DNA from: Methanoregulaceae archaeon UBA467
Lineage (GTDB): Archaea > Halobacteriota > Methanomicrobia > Methanomicrobiales > Methanospirillaceae
Length of the DNA: 64,000 nucleotides
NCBI GenBank assembly: GCA_002503825.1
Contig: DASP01000015.1
Span: 62,001-126,000 of the forward strand
Direction of reading: 5' to 3'
The position numbers and the translations under genes were made by a program. Positions within the stretch are counted from its first letter, which is position 1. Each line of letters opens with the position of its first letter. Below, piece by piece: positions 33,730 through 43,780 of this stretch. The notes under the pieces are model-generated. The model was not told where the DNA came from, searched no databases, and saw only the letters and a program-made list of their open reading frames with translations.

Positions 33730-36060
33730 TTATGATTTAGCCTGACCTTGTGTGAACCGGTACACCCGTTTTGGCACCGCAATCTCGAACCGTGCACCAA
33801 TGCCCGGTTCCCCGGTTTCACTCACAGTTATTTCGGTTATTGCAAGGATCTCACCGATTAAAAAGAGGCCGAGCCCGGTGTTCTTCCCGTATCCTTTTGA
33901 AAAAATCTTTTTCTTTTCTCCGGCAGGGATCCCGACACCGTTATCCTCCCAGACAATGGTGACGCCCCCCTCATTTTTCACCGCTGAAACATGAATTTCC
34001 GACACCCGCTGCCCGTGCTGCAGGGAGTTGTCCATCAGGTTGTAAAAGACTTTTTCAAGAATCGGATCTGCATATAATTCAATGCCGTGCAGATCGGTGT
34101 GCAGGGTAACATGGTCAGGGATTGATAAATTTCGTAGGATCGTATCCAGCGACTGCCATTGCGGTTCATGGGTGCCAAGGTCCTGGTAAACCCGGGTGAA
34201 CTCAATCTGCAGCTTGATTTTCCTTGTCGCCTCCTCAAGAATTTTGAAAATAGCTGCTATTTCTTTGGCTGACGATTCCAGTTTTAAAAGATCCAGATAC
34301 CCTCCGATCAACTGGATCTGGTTTAGGATGTCGTGCCGGGTAATGTCTGAGAGGAGGTTGATCTTATGGTTTGCCTGCAGGAGTTCCTGTTCGGCGAGTT
34401 TAAGTTCGGTGATGTCCTGGTTCGCCCCATGGATTTTACTGGTCCGGCCGTGTGCATCCCTGGTGATCCCTATCCGCATAGCGATGTGCTTGATCTCGCC
34501 GTCCCTTGCGATAATCCGGTGGCCGAACAGGGCTACGTACCTGGGATCGGTTGCATGTTTGGCTTTATCAAATTCGGCGGTTACTGCACCCCGGTCGTCC
34601 GGATGAACGAATTCCCGGGTATAGGTTTCAAGCGACATCAGGCTGGCGCCTTCCCGTTCCGCGGTGGTGCCATACAGGGAGTAGAACCGGTCATCAACCG
34701 TAAAAGTGCCGGTTGCAACCTCAAATTCCCAGTTTGCCAGATGAGCGAGGTCCATCGCTTCGGCGAGCAGTTGCTGGCCTTTTCGTATCAGCCCCTCTGA
34801 TTGTTTACGTTCGATTTCAGCGGTCGCTTTCACCGCTATCAGGTCGATAATTTCCTGGAGGGCCGGCGGGGCCTGGAGCGGTCGCCGGGTGAGAACGCAG
34901 AGAATTCCCATCACCTGGCCTTTTGCATTCCGCATTGCGGTGCCGACATAGCCCTGGATATTGAGCTCAACCATGTCCTTTGCAGTCGGGAACAAACGAA
35001 CGGCATCTTTTGTATAGATGCAGTATCCTTTCTCGGTTACATTTTCACAGGGAGAACCCTTCAGCGTATAAAAAAAATCCGTGACATGGTTACCATCGAG
35101 TATCATGGACAGTACCCTGACCTGTTTCTTATCAGGCGTGATCTCTCCGATCATCACGCAATCCGCCTCCAGCCAGGAGGCGACGCTCTCCGTGATCCTG
35201 TCAAGGGATTCCAGTCCGATTGAGGCCACGATACTCCTGACCGTTGCCCGGAACGCTGCATCCTTCGATTTGATTTTCGTGATGTCCCGGATAATACCCA
35301 TCACTTTCACTGGATTTCCCGCAGTGTTCCGGATAACCCGGCCGACGGAGCTGACGATCTTCCGGCCGGAACCGTCTGCCGGGTCCACTGAATATTCAAG
35401 ATTATATTCATTCCCCTGTTCGATCAGGTCGATTAATGCACGGTGTACCCTCTCCCGTTCCGGGATGCATGCTTCAATATCAGGTAACCGGAACGTCCCG
35501 TCGGGCGGCCGGATCAGCCCGAAGATCAGGGAGGTTTTTTCTGATATCCATACCGTATCTGATGTAAGGTCATAGTCCCATATCCCGGTATCCGCTATGT
35601 CCTGTGCGATATGCAACCGCCCGGTGTCTGCCGTATCGGATTCTTCTTCCTGCCTCTTCGTGACTGCAAGCCTGAGTTTTTGCACGAGTTCTGAACACCG
35701 GACCGCCGGGTCTCCGTCCTTCCTGAGATAGAAATCAGCGCCTCCGTTCAGCGCCTCGATGACAACCTCTTCGTGTACGTTTTCTGAGAAAAGGATAAAG
35801 GGAAGGTTGTCAAACCGTGCACGGACCTCATGCAGGAATGCGATGCCATCCGTTTCAGGCAGGTGGTGACCGGAAATGACTGCATCAAAGGACCGGGTTG
35901 CAAGAATATCCAGTCCATTGACGACTGATGTAGCGGTTTTTACGGAAAAATCCCCGGTGGATTCAAGATAATTTTTTACTGCCGTAAGGAATTTTTCATC
36001 ATGATCGGTATAGCAGATGGTATACAAGGAGCCACATCCTGAAATTGCCTGGAGATGCAC
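33730..36060 (-). CDS. Receiver(degenerate)-PAS-GAF-PAS-histidine kinase fusion protein
   Basis: Cytoplasmic signalling protein of 776 residues. Order: receiver-like domain about 12-130; PAS about 148-262; GAF-like about 275-415 (LEADCVMIGEITPDKK); PAS about 435-550; phospho-acceptor region with TRHDILNQIQ near 570; ATPase domain 670-770 with NLMDNSLQHG, WEDNGVGI and GYGKNTGLGLF. The receiver lacks the phospho-acceptor Asp: the usual SDxxMPxMDG is SGHHLPETDG, with Gly64, while the Lys in YLRKDG is kept. An internal TTG at the codon for Leu12 could be the true start, since family receivers begin near YTICYTDHDE. Confidence 0.9.
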   Translation of the reverse strand: MHLQAISGCGSLYTICYTDHDEKFLTAVKNYLESTGDFSVKTATSVVNGLDILATRSFDAVISGHHLPETDGIAFLHEVRARFDNLPFILFSENVHEEVVIEALNGGADFYLRKDGDPAVRCSELVQKLRLAVTKRQEEESDTADTGRLHIAQDIADTGIWDYDLTSDTVWISEKTSLIFGLIRPPDGTFRLPDIEACIPERERVHRALIDLIEQGNEYNLEYSVDPADGSGRKIVSSVGRVIRNTAGNPVKVMGIIRDITKIKSKDAAFRATVRSIVASIGLESLDRITESVASWLEADCVMIGEITPDKKQVRVLSMILDGNHVTDFFYTLKGSPCENVTEKGYCIYTKDAVRLFPTAKDMVELNIQGYVGTAMRNAKGQVMGILCVLTRRPLQAPPALQEIIDLIAVKATAEIERKQSEGLIRKGQQLLAEAMDLAHLANWEFEVATGTFTVDDRFYSLYGTTAEREGASLMSLETYTREFVHPDDRGAVTAEFDKAKHATDPRYVALFGHRIIARDGEIKHIAMRIGITRDAHGRTSKIHGANQDITELKLAEQELLQANHKINLLSDITRHDILNQIQLIGGYLDLLKLESSAKEIAAIFKILEEATRKIKLQIEFTRVYQDLGTHEPQWQSLDTILRNLSIPDHVTLHTDLHGIELYADPILEKVFYNLMDNSLQHGQRVSEIHVSAVKNEGGVTIVWEDNGVGIPAGEKKKIFSKGYGKNTGLGLFLIGEILAITEITVSETGEPGIGARFEIAVPKRVYRFTQGQAKS

Positions 36061-36772
36061 ACGACGCTAATCCTGATTGCAACAATTTTGACTGTTACTT
36101 TACAGGCTGTTAAACTTTTGGAATGTACCTGCATTGAAAGCGCAAAAATAAATACTGCAATAAACAACCCGCCGGAGCCTTCTCCGGGCTGATATGAAGC
36201 GATTCTTCGTATTTTTCAAGGCAGGGATGAAGTCCTTCATCGATCGCCTCTACCACGGATTTATCCATACACCGACGACCGCCCCCGGAGTTATCCGGGC
36301 GGCTGCAGTCTTCACCGAATACGGGCAGTCTGACCCCCCCTGTAAAAGGGTTTGCCCTGGAGGCCATGGTAAGACCGCCTGAGGCGCCCGGCTACTAAAT
36401 CAGGGAGAGATTTCCTGTGTACGGGTTCTCTGACCGTGGGTCGGTCCGCCAGGACGAAACGGTCATGAAAAAATCATATACTGTGCGATACCGCATGGTC
36501 AATCCGGGAATATGACCCGGAAGACCCCGGTTCCCGCTTGATAGCGCCCTCTTCGTGACCCGTCCGGGACGTCGCAAGGGGGTGGTCCGGGCGGGAATAT
36601 CACCGGAGTGTCCATGGCGAATGGAACTATATACCGGCAGATTACGTGCCGGCATATTTTTCCCGCCGAAAAGGAGGTACACGGCTCAGTTTCTGTTCTG
36701 CTATTACGTCCTTTTGTGTATACTGCCGGTGCCGGCGCACGTCTGAACCTGTGAATATTAGCAAAAGTATGA
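36061..36772. other. Divergent intergenic region, mostly without genes
   Basis: About 710 bases. It holds a possible 62-codon frame (36194-36382, listed separately) preceded by a TATA-like aaaataaatac and a 6-bp hairpin (ccggag-cctt-ctccgg at 36172-36187). The minus-strand frame at 36395-36682 has no support. Confidence 0.45.
36194..36382 (+). CDS. Possible small protein (weak)
   Basis: A 62-residue frame beginning MKRFFVFFKAGMKSF with an amphipathic start and two Cys near the end (PPCKRVCPGG). A TATA-like sequence lies about 45 bases upstream, but there is no ribosome-binding site and no recognised family. It may be a chance frame or a gene remnant. Confidence 0.25.
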   Translation: MKRFFVFFKAGMKSFIDRLYHGFIHTPTTAPGVIRAAAVFTEYGQSDPPCKRVCPGGHGKTA

Positions 36773-39367
36773 ATGACATTGACAATGATATCAGGAGAAA
36801 TGATTCCCCTCCATGACCTGCCCGAGTTATCAAAAGAGTATGGTCTTACTTCCGAATCCGTTCATGTGATGCGGGAACGGTATGGGAAGAATGAACTCAC
36901 CCCGCCCCGTCGTACACCGTTGTGGCGGCAGTACCTGGAGAAATTCAATGATCCGATTATCCGTATCCTGCTCGTTGCAGTCCTCATCTCTGCACTTGTG
37001 ACGATATTCGAGGGAAAGAGTCTCATTGATACGATCGGGATTGTCCTTGCAGTCCTCCTTGCCACAGGAATCTCATTCCTTACCGAGTATCGCAGCAATC
37101 GCGAGTTTGAAGCCTTGAACGCCATGCGGGAAGATACCGGGACCAAAGTGATCCGGGACGGTCATGCGGCGACCATTCCCATGCGGCAACTGGTCGCTGG
37201 TGATCTCGTCCTCCTGGAAGCAGGGGATGCCGTTCCGACCGACGGGTACCTCATCACGGCTTCCGATTTTGAAGTCGATGAATCTGCATTTACCGGGGAG
37301 AGCGAGCCGGTCAGGAAGAGTACCGGGGAAACTGTTCTGAAAGGGACCTGGATCACTGCAGGGAGAGGACGCATGCTCACCGGCGCAGTCGGTGATTCGA
37401 CACGCATGGGGCAGATTGCTGCGGATCTCGCCGGGGGTTCCCGCCCGGAAACGCCCCTGCAGATAAAACTCCGTCATCTTGCTGACCTTGTCAGCAGGTT
37501 TGGGTACCTGATGGCCGGCCTGATCATTGCGACCCTTATGATCCGGGGGGCGGTTACGGGAGTATTCTTTGAGAGCCCGGCCACGATCGCGAGGTATATT
37601 CTGGACAGTTTCATGTTTGCCGTGATCATTATCGTTGTGTCAGTACCTGAAGGGCTCCCGGTGAGTGTCACGGTCTCACTGGCACTGACAATGCGGAAGA
37701 TGACGCGGGCAGCAAGCCTTGTACGACGCCTCATTGCCTGCGAGACGATTGGATCGGTGACCGTGATCTGTACTGACAAGACCGGCACCCTGACGTTGAA
37801 CCAGATGGATGTCGTTGCATCTTCCATAGAATTTCCCGAATCAGGGTCTGGTATTCCCGCGACCCCCGCCGGATGGATCACCCTCAATGCGGCGGTAAAC
37901 AGCACTGCCGAGCTCGAGTCCCGCGAGGGAAAACTCGTTACCGTGGGGAACTCGACCGAGGCGGCGCTGCTCCGCTGGCTCCACAGGGTCGGGCTCTCGT
38001 ACCTGGATATCAGGTCAGGGTATCCGCCGGTCTCCCAGGAACTCTTTGATTCGAGGAAAAAGAAGATGTCGACGGTGGTCAATGTATCGGGACGGCCATT
38101 CCTCCTTGTCAAGGGTGCACCAGAGGTTCTTGCAGGATCCTGCGTCCCAACTCCCGATCTGACCCATATCCATGAACTTGCGAACCGGGCTATGCGGACC
38201 CTGGCATTCGCACACGGGGAGATCCTTCCCGACGGCACTCTTCCCTCCTCACTTATCTGGGACGGATACGTTGGCATCCGTGACGAAGTGCGGCCGGACG
38301 TACCGGATGCAGTTCAGACCTGCAGAAATGCAGGGATACAAGTGAAGATGGTCACGGGAGACAATCCTGTGACTGCAGCAGCAATCGCCAGGGAGACCGG
38401 GATCCTCACGATGGGAACGGTCCTTGCCGGAAGTGAATTCAGGACTCTTTCCGGGGAGGAACGGGTTAATGCCGCCCGCAACCTGGAGGTTCTCGCCCGC
38501 TCAGAGCCGTCCGACAAGCTGCTCATCGTCCAGACCCTGCAGGAGATGGGGGAGGTGGTGGCCGTTACCGGTGACGGCACCAATGATGCCCCTGCCCTTC
38601 GTTATGCAAATGTCGGGCTTGCGATGGGAATTGCTGGAACCGATGTTGCACGGGAGGCGAGCGATATAATTCTCCTCGATGATTCTTTCCCTACAATAAA
38701 AAATGCAGTCTGGTGGGGAAGGGCGCTCTATGAAAATATCCAGCGTTTTCTCATCTTTCAGCTGACAATTAACATTTCTGCAGCAGTGCTGTCATTCCTC
38801 GCGCCTCTCCTCGGGCTTCCGCCGCCTTTTACCATTATACAACTGCTCTGGATCAATATCGTAATGGATTCCCTTGCCGCACTCGCCCTGTGTTCGGAAG
38901 CTCCCCACCGGGCCCTGATGAACCGCCTTCCTGTCCCGAAGGACGACCCCGTGATTACCCCGTATATGAAATGGGCCATCCTGATCACTGCCTCGGCCTA
39001 TATCGTGGCCGGCATGACCGCCATACTTGCAGGCATTCCATTCATGCATTCGCCCGGGCAGCAGGCCACGGCGTTTTTTACAGGCTTTGTCGTGGCACAG
39101 TTCTGGAACGGGATAAACTGCCGTGGTATCAACGGGATTATGCCGCCCGTTTTCCGGGGCAACCCGGCATTTTTTGGAATTATGTCCGTAATCGTCGTAA
39201 TCCAGGTCCTGATTGTCCAGTACGGCGGGACGTTCTTCTCTACCGTGCCGCTGGATCCAGCCCAGTGGTTATTTATAATTCTCATTACATTCCCGGTAAT
39301 TCTTCTATGGCCGTTTATACGGTGGTGGGTTAAGAAGAGAGAATCCTCCGGGAGTTCTCAAGGGTAA
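36773..39367 (+). CDS. P-type calcium-transporting ATPase (P2 type)
   Basis: Membrane cation pump of 864 residues. It shows an N-terminal cation-ATPase domain, the actuator motif TGES at about residue 179, and the membrane helix 4 motif PEGLPVSV at about 293, typical of Ca2+ pumps. The phosphorylation loop is CTDKTGTLT (Asp near 334), followed by the nucleotide-binding domain with KGAPE and the hinge motif TGDGTNDAP near 601. Membrane helices 5-10 occupy the C-terminus. The motif set and length suggest a calcium exporter; manganese or another divalent ion is possible. In-frame ATGs at 36773, 36785 and 36800 compete; there is no strong ribosome site. Confidence 0.92.
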   Translation: MTLTMISGEMIPLHDLPELSKEYGLTSESVHVMRERYGKNELTPPRRTPLWRQYLEKFNDPIIRILLVAVLISALVTIFEGKSLIDTIGIVLAVLLATGISFLTEYRSNREFEALNAMREDTGTKVIRDGHAATIPMRQLVAGDLVLLEAGDAVPTDGYLITASDFEVDESAFTGESEPVRKSTGETVLKGTWITAGRGRMLTGAVGDSTRMGQIAADLAGGSRPETPLQIKLRHLADLVSRFGYLMAGLIIATLMIRGAVTGVFFESPATIARYILDSFMFAVIIIVVSVPEGLPVSVTVSLALTMRKMTRAASLVRRLIACETIGSVTVICTDKTGTLTLNQMDVVASSIEFPESGSGIPATPAGWITLNAAVNSTAELESREGKLVTVGNSTEAALLRWLHRVGLSYLDIRSGYPPVSQELFDSRKKKMSTVVNVSGRPFLLVKGAPEVLAGSCVPTPDLTHIHELANRAMRTLAFAHGEILPDGTLPSSLIWDGYVGIRDEVRPDVPDAVQTCRNAGIQVKMVTGDNPVTAAAIARETGILTMGTVLAGSEFRTLSGEERVNAARNLEVLARSEPSDKLLIVQTLQEMGEVVAVTGDGTNDAPALRYANVGLAMGIAGTDVAREASDIILLDDSFPTIKNAVWWGRALYENIQRFLIFQLTINISAAVLSFLAPLLGLPPPFTIIQLLWINIVMDSLAALALCSEAPHRALMNRLPVPKDDPVITPYMKWAILITASAYIVAGMTAILAGIPFMHSPGQQATAFFTGFVVAQFWNGINCRGINGIMPPVFRGNPAFFGIMSVIVVIQVLIVQYGGTFFSTVPLDPAQWLFIILITFPVILLWPFIRWWVKKRESSGSSQG

Positions 39368-39595
39368 TTATTGAACAGTCATTTACTATCATGTGAAGGT
39401 AAAATATGGGTTCCTGTGCCGATGATGCATCGCAGGCGTTCACCCTTCCGCCTTTCATTGCTTCCGGGAAGGATTGTAACGTTTTTTTGTTTCCCGCCAT
39501 TTTAACGTGTTCTCACTCTTTTCATCCCGAACAAATCGCCTGAATAAGATTACGATACATATATATCAACACATGGGCTCTCATGGTATGAGGAT

Positions 39596-40087
39596 ATGAA
39601 AATGGGGCTGAACCGGTGGATTGGAGGAGGTATAATGGTCGTTCTTATTTGCACGGTGATGATCAGCGGCTGCGAGGAGCAGAAAAATCAGACGCAGGTT
39701 ATCAACACGGGAACTCCCGCACCGGACCTGGTGACTGACATGCTGTACCGTCAGATCGACCTTCCCCTTCGCAACAACCCTGAAATTCCTGCAGGACTCG
39801 AAATCAGCAACCTCTCGGTCGGGACCCTGAAGGACGGAAACCTGCTCTTCCGGGGAATGGTTTCCAATACGCGAACGGAACCTGTCCCGGGCTATACTAT
39901 CGTATACATCGAGATGCTGGGGAAAGATTCAACCCCTGTTGCGATGAGCCCGCCGCTCGTATCAGAAAAGAACCTTCCGGCGGGAGAAACATTCCCGTAT
40001 TTCTATGTAACCCTTGAACCATCGAAAGAGAATATCACGGCCTACCGGATGATCGTACAGATCTCCGGCAGGTACCCGGGGGTATAA
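39596..40087 (+). CDS. Small lipoprotein of unknown function
   Basis: Exported protein of 163 residues. The lipoprotein signal (about 1-26) ends in lipobox VMISGC, and the mature part is beta-rich: LEISNLSVGTLKDGNLLFRG, then PGYTIVYIEMLGKDS. It resembles a single fibronectin- or immunoglobulin-like domain. A TATA-like tacatatatat lies at about 39555-39565 and a GAGGAT site just before the ATG. It is followed after 83 bases by another surface protein gene. Function unknown. Confidence 0.8.
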   Translation: MKMGLNRWIGGGIMVVLICTVMISGCEEQKNQTQVINTGTPAPDLVTDMLYRQIDLPLRNNPEIPAGLEISNLSVGTLKDGNLLFRGMVSNTRTEPVPGYTIVYIEMLGKDSTPVAMSPPLVSEKNLPAGETFPYFYVTLEPSKENITAYRMIVQISGRYPGV

Positions 40088-40170
40088 AACGGGGTACAAT
40101 TACCATTGGCCCAATTGTTCATGGAAATGAGTGACAAGAATAATCAGTATTGAAGGGATTAGATGTATCA

Positions 40171-40779
40171 ATGAAGTCCACGTGGTTCAGTTCGCCATTA
40201 TGCAATACTGAAAGGGTTGTTGCGCAACGACATGGCAGCAGGAGGACACTCCCGTTCCGTCCTCGTATCCTGACGGTCCTGGTTCTGGTGCTCGTCCTGT
40301 TATGGAGTGTTCCTGTATCAGCGGCGATTCTGGAAGGACAGGTCCTGGGGTGTGCCGGCGGAGCTGATCTTACCATAGAACCAACCCTCGGATTTACCAG
40401 GGACGATATCGTGAGGTCAGAGGTTTCTCTCAGGGACACACGCGAGGGGGATTTTCTCCAATGGACGTTTACCGGGCCGCAAGGGATGACATATAATGAG
40501 AGCCGGACCCTCACCCCCGGCCAGAGTACGGCCAGGGCAAAGCTCGATCTCAGCCTTTTGACAACGAATGAGGCCGTTGGCTCCTGGACACTGGACCTCT
40601 CCCTGAATGGAGTACCGGCAGACCGGCAGAACTTTACCGTCGAGCCCCTCACCGGGCTTGTCTGGTGGGCCCCCTTCGTCGGGGCGGGTTTGCTCGTGCT
40701 GTCCGTGGTGATTCTCGGGGTGCTGGTATTTGCAGGAGTGGTAATAATACAACGGGTTTTCCGGCGAAAAAAGAAATGA
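40171..40779 (+). CDS. Membrane-anchored extracellular protein of unknown function
   Basis: Product of about 202 residues from the ATG at 40171; the frame extends to a TTG at 40150. It has a hydrophobic export segment at about 34-51 (LTVLVLVLVLLWSVPVS), a beta-rich extracellular domain of about 100 residues, and a second hydrophobic segment at about 168-195 (VGAGLLVLSVVILGVLVFAG) with a basic tail (RRKKK). The unusually long basic N-terminus before the first hydrophobic segment suggests that the true start may be later. No family is recognised. Confidence 0.72.
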   Translation: MKSTWFSSPLCNTERVVAQRHGSRRTLPFRPRILTVLVLVLVLLWSVPVSAAILEGQVLGCAGGADLTIEPTLGFTRDDIVRSEVSLRDTREGDFLQWTFTGPQGMTYNESRTLTPGQSTARAKLDLSLLTTNEAVGSWTLDLSLNGVPADRQNFTVEPLTGLVWWAPFVGAGLLVLSVVILGVLVFAGVVIIQRVFRRKKK

Positions 40780-41558
40780 ATAATGGCTTTGTTGAAACAC
40801 TTCCGGGACTCTCGCTCTTCCTCTTTCGCCGCACTCCACTTCGGGACACTCCCGGGGACGATACCCCGCCGTATGCGTGCGCCCCCATACTGCGACAGGT
40901 GGACGTGCTCAGGTTCTTATAAAAAATCGTAAGGTACCACAGTCAACCCTGCCCGCTGGACATCTCCGGGGGTAAGGCAGGGAGGGGTGAAACCCCTCCT
41001 GTCAGAAAAATAGAACGAATATGATATCGAAATTAAGCTTTCTAATGAAAATGGACCTGTTCCATATATTGTGATGTAAGTTAAGACCCCCACACTCCTG
41101 GCAGCGATCAATTCCCCCGCGGCAGATCTGTTTACCCCCCGGTAAATCAGTGGACGTATCGTAAAAAACCTCCTTGCCCCGCTGTGCCTCGGAGAGGCCC
41201 TGAGGCGGGAGAACCTCGTAAATATTAGGATTTTCATGGTTCCGGAGTGAACCTTAACGGGTCATGTCCGTTTCAACAAAGCAGGAATAATCAAAAAGGG
41301 ATCACACCGTGGTATCAGGCAGAGACTGATCATTCTCCTGATAATTTCAAAAAATACCGGGAGTACTGTATCTTCGTTTCCACGGCGGAAGGCATGGAAA
41401 CGTCGTCCGGGTTTTTCGCTGAAAGAACGCAATAAGCGAAGAGCAGGATCAGATGATAAAGGAGCCGGGTATGATACCCTCATTGTATGGAAACGATTCA
41501 GACCAAAAGATGGTGATTTGTCTCCCGACAAAACCGGACACCGGGGAACTCCTTATCA
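40780..41558. other. Convergent intergenic region with a strong hairpin
   Basis: About 780 bases without a supported gene. A perfect 8-bp hairpin (ggaggggt-gaa-acccctcc) lies at 40981-40999 and could be a terminator or part of a small RNA. Open frames on both strands are short and of low complexity. Confidence 0.5.
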
Positions 41559-43346
41559 TCAATATCCCGGCACTCCTGCCCAGGGATTCGTATCAACAGA
41601 ACTTCGGTCCAGGGTCTCTCCTGTCTCGCACGAGCAGAATGCACGCAGCGCATAGTACCCCTGTTCCCCGGTTGTAGGATTCGTCTGGTTGATCCACACA
41701 CAGCATGGCTCGCACCCTGCACAGGGATCGTCATTGAACGTCGTCCCCGGGCAGCAGTTTTCAGGATGATCCGGTGTGCAGGCCGCGGTATTCACGCATC
41801 CCCAGGTCGCTTTTGTAACCGGTGGAGAGGTAGTGGGGATAGTCGTAGTCTCGATTATTGTCGGTGTGGTCCAGGGGGGAGTGGGGGTAGGCGTTAGCTT
41901 GGGAATCACTACTTCGTTTGACTCGATCACGTACCCTCCGAGGTCATATTTCATAGAGAGCCGTGTCCCGGGTTCGAATTTAAAGAGATCCTTCCAGTTG
42001 TTGAAATTTGGATCCGGTGGCGGGGTTGCGAAGATAGGGGTCAGAGACAGCGGCATTTCGTTCCGCTGACCGCCAGGAGTAATTTCCACAAGGTATGCTC
42101 CGTTCTTCACGACGAGATCATACCCGCTCCATGCATCGGGTTCAGAATGGACCTGCTTCAACGTGCTATGCACGATATACTGGTCGTCGTCCGGGTCTTC
42201 AGGCAGGTATTTCTCTACCGATAACCGGGCGTTAAAGCGGGGCAGGAACCGGTCCAGTACCTCCGCACTCGCCCGGACTGCCGTAGGTATCAGTACTTTC
42301 CGCTGGGCGTTGATTACTTTCTCGTCTATGCGGTACACACGCTTTAACACCCCTGCCGGTAGTAATGGCTGGAACAGGGAGATGTCCTCCCGTGCGAGTG
42401 CTCCTACCCCGGCAACCGGCGAATAATAATACCCGTCTGCATCGGGGGTGAGTCCTTCCAGAGATGGCTCAGGATAGTAATAAGAGGTATAATCACTCCC
42501 CGTATTTATCTCCTCATAGCGAATCGGCGTCGTGTCAGCAGAATAGAAATTCCTGTTCACCGCAGTCGCGATGCGGACCATGACGTCCCGGAGCGTTCCC
42601 TGGTCATAATTGAGGTTAAGGGGTTTTCCGCCCGCGTAGACGTATACCTCATGGGAGCCGACCGAGTCTTCATAGGGATCTGACCATGCATGGCCATCAT
42701 TTCTCACATGTGCGGGAACGGTCATATCTGAGACAAGGTGCATGGTCTCCCCGACAGCCCTCCATGCCTGGCCATACTGAGGATTCGCCCGCGTGGAAGA
42801 TGCGAGTGCGGCCTCGTAATACCGAAGGCCGTCGTTCCACGAGTAGTCCTGAATAAAATAACCGTACCCAAGGTCACGATCAAACGCCCAGTCCACCGCG
42901 GTAAGGTGAGGGCTCGCAAAATCAGCATCCATGAATTCCCCAAATTCCTGCAGGAATTTTAAATCCGTGAGATATGCAGGCTCCGGATGCACAGGGTCAT
43001 AAAAATGTACCAGGGACATGGTATATTCCGGTTCGTCGGCAGAATACCCCCCATCTTCGATCCATTGATGAAGCAGTTTACTGCGAAGATTGCTGATCAT
43101 ATTCCTGGGAGCGATATCCGCGTTGCCATCCGTTTCATCCCATGCCCATCCCCAGCTTGCATCCCCGTGTATCGAGGTGCCTGCAAGCAGCGGATCTTTG
43201 GGGAGCAGGTTCTGCTCAAAATAAAGTACCGCAAACTCGTTAATCGTGGGATGGCCACCAACGTTGGTATTTGAATAGGCCATGACCTGGAGCGGGATAC
43301 ATGCCAGTACTATGAGTGCGATAATTAAAATCCAACGATTTTCCAT
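41559..43346 (-). CDS. Secreted zinc-dependent phospholipase C-like protein with Cys-rich tail
   Basis: Exported protein of 595 residues. The signal peptide is at about 1-23. The N-terminal catalytic-type domain (about 24-330) has the metal-binding pattern of the zinc phospholipase C/S1 nuclease group: HFYDP at 114-118 and HLVSDMTVPAH at 203-213 (H-x3-D-x5-H). A beta domain of about 170 residues follows, then a Thr/Pro linker (TPTPTPPWTTPTIIETT). The C-terminal segment of about 75 residues contains 11 Cys (CVNTAACTP, CCPG, CAGCEPCC, CSC), probably disulfide-linked. It overlaps the lipoprotein gene upstream by 22 bases. Phospholipid cleavage is a family-based inference. Confidence 0.8.
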   Translation of the reverse strand: MENRWILIIALIVLACIPLQVMAYSNTNVGGHPTINEFAVLYFEQNLLPKDPLLAGTSIHGDASWGWAWDETDGNADIAPRNMISNLRSKLLHQWIEDGGYSADEPEYTMSLVHFYDPVHPEPAYLTDLKFLQEFGEFMDADFASPHLTAVDWAFDRDLGYGYFIQDYSWNDGLRYYEAALASSTRANPQYGQAWRAVGETMHLVSDMTVPAHVRNDGHAWSDPYEDSVGSHEVYVYAGGKPLNLNYDQGTLRDVMVRIATAVNRNFYSADTTPIRYEEINTGSDYTSYYYPEPSLEGLTPDADGYYYSPVAGVGALAREDISLFQPLLPAGVLKRVYRIDEKVINAQRKVLIPTAVRASAEVLDRFLPRFNARLSVEKYLPEDPDDDQYIVHSTLKQVHSEPDAWSGYDLVVKNGAYLVEITPGGQRNEMPLSLTPIFATPPPDPNFNNWKDLFKFEPGTRLSMKYDLGGYVIESNEVVIPKLTPTPTPPWTTPTIIETTTIPTTSPPVTKATWGCVNTAACTPDHPENCCPGTTFNDDPCAGCEPCCVWINQTNPTTGEQGYYALRAFCSCETGETLDRSSVDTNPWAGVPGY

Positions 43347-43780
43347 ACCAAAAACTCCCTTACCGTGTAGAACGAATGAGGTTTTCCCCTGTAGGTAGTC
43401 TCATAGATGATGAGGTTATCATGCATCTCCACCTCTTCTGCATCCCGAAGCGCCTGTGCGATTTCAGCCGCATCTTCCTCGGAAATAGCGGGCTGCTCTC
43501 CTATCTGTTCCTGTAGTTCCAGGGGCAGAGCAGCTACAAGCCAGCCGGTATCACCCTGTTCAACATTATCGGCTGCCTCGTTGAGCACGTTCCTGCTCTC
43601 TTCTATCGCCAGGAGGGTTACAGGAGAGAGCGTCGCCCATGAATCCCCGGAAGCGCTCGTGGGCACAGGGGTGACTGCCGGTGTAAGCGTCTTCCAGTTA
43701 TCATCGGGTTCCACGCACGCTGCAAAAATGATGCTGAGGAACAGGAGTATACACAATGTAAGGCCAAGTCCCGGTTTCAT
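43325..43780 (-). CDS. Small lipoprotein coupled to the phospholipase-like gene
   Basis: Lipoprotein of 151 residues from the ATG at 43780. The signal peptide has lipobox IIFAAC, followed by a Thr/Pro/Ser linker (TLTPAVTPVPTSASGDSW) and an acidic helical domain (AISEEDAAEIAQALRDAEE). It ends in a short beta segment (HSFYTVREFLVWKIVGF). Its 3' end overlaps the start of the phospholipase-like gene by 22 bases, so the two proteins are translated together and may form an inhibitor, chaperone or anchor pair. The frame extends to 43801, but the Met at 43780 gives a normal signal peptide. Confidence 0.78.
   Translation of the reverse strand: MKPGLGLTLCILLFLSIIFAACVEPDDNWKTLTPAVTPVPTSASGDSWATLSPVTLLAIEESRNVLNEAADNVEQGDTGWLVAALPLELQEQIGEQPAISEEDAAEIAQALRDAEEVEMHDNLIIYETTYRGKPHSFYTVREFLVWKIVGF

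Noticed and set aside
36395..36682. Minus-strand frame of 95 codons in the gap before the P-type ATPase
   Set aside because: Arg/Pro/Gly-rich translation typical of a non-coding frame; no start signals.
40917..41237. Minus-strand frame of 106 codons, considered as the end of a decayed IS605 TnpB gene because of a nearby strong hairpin
   Set aside because: No zinc-finger or RuvC-like motif, no ribosome site, and the similarity to TnpB tails is only impressionistic.
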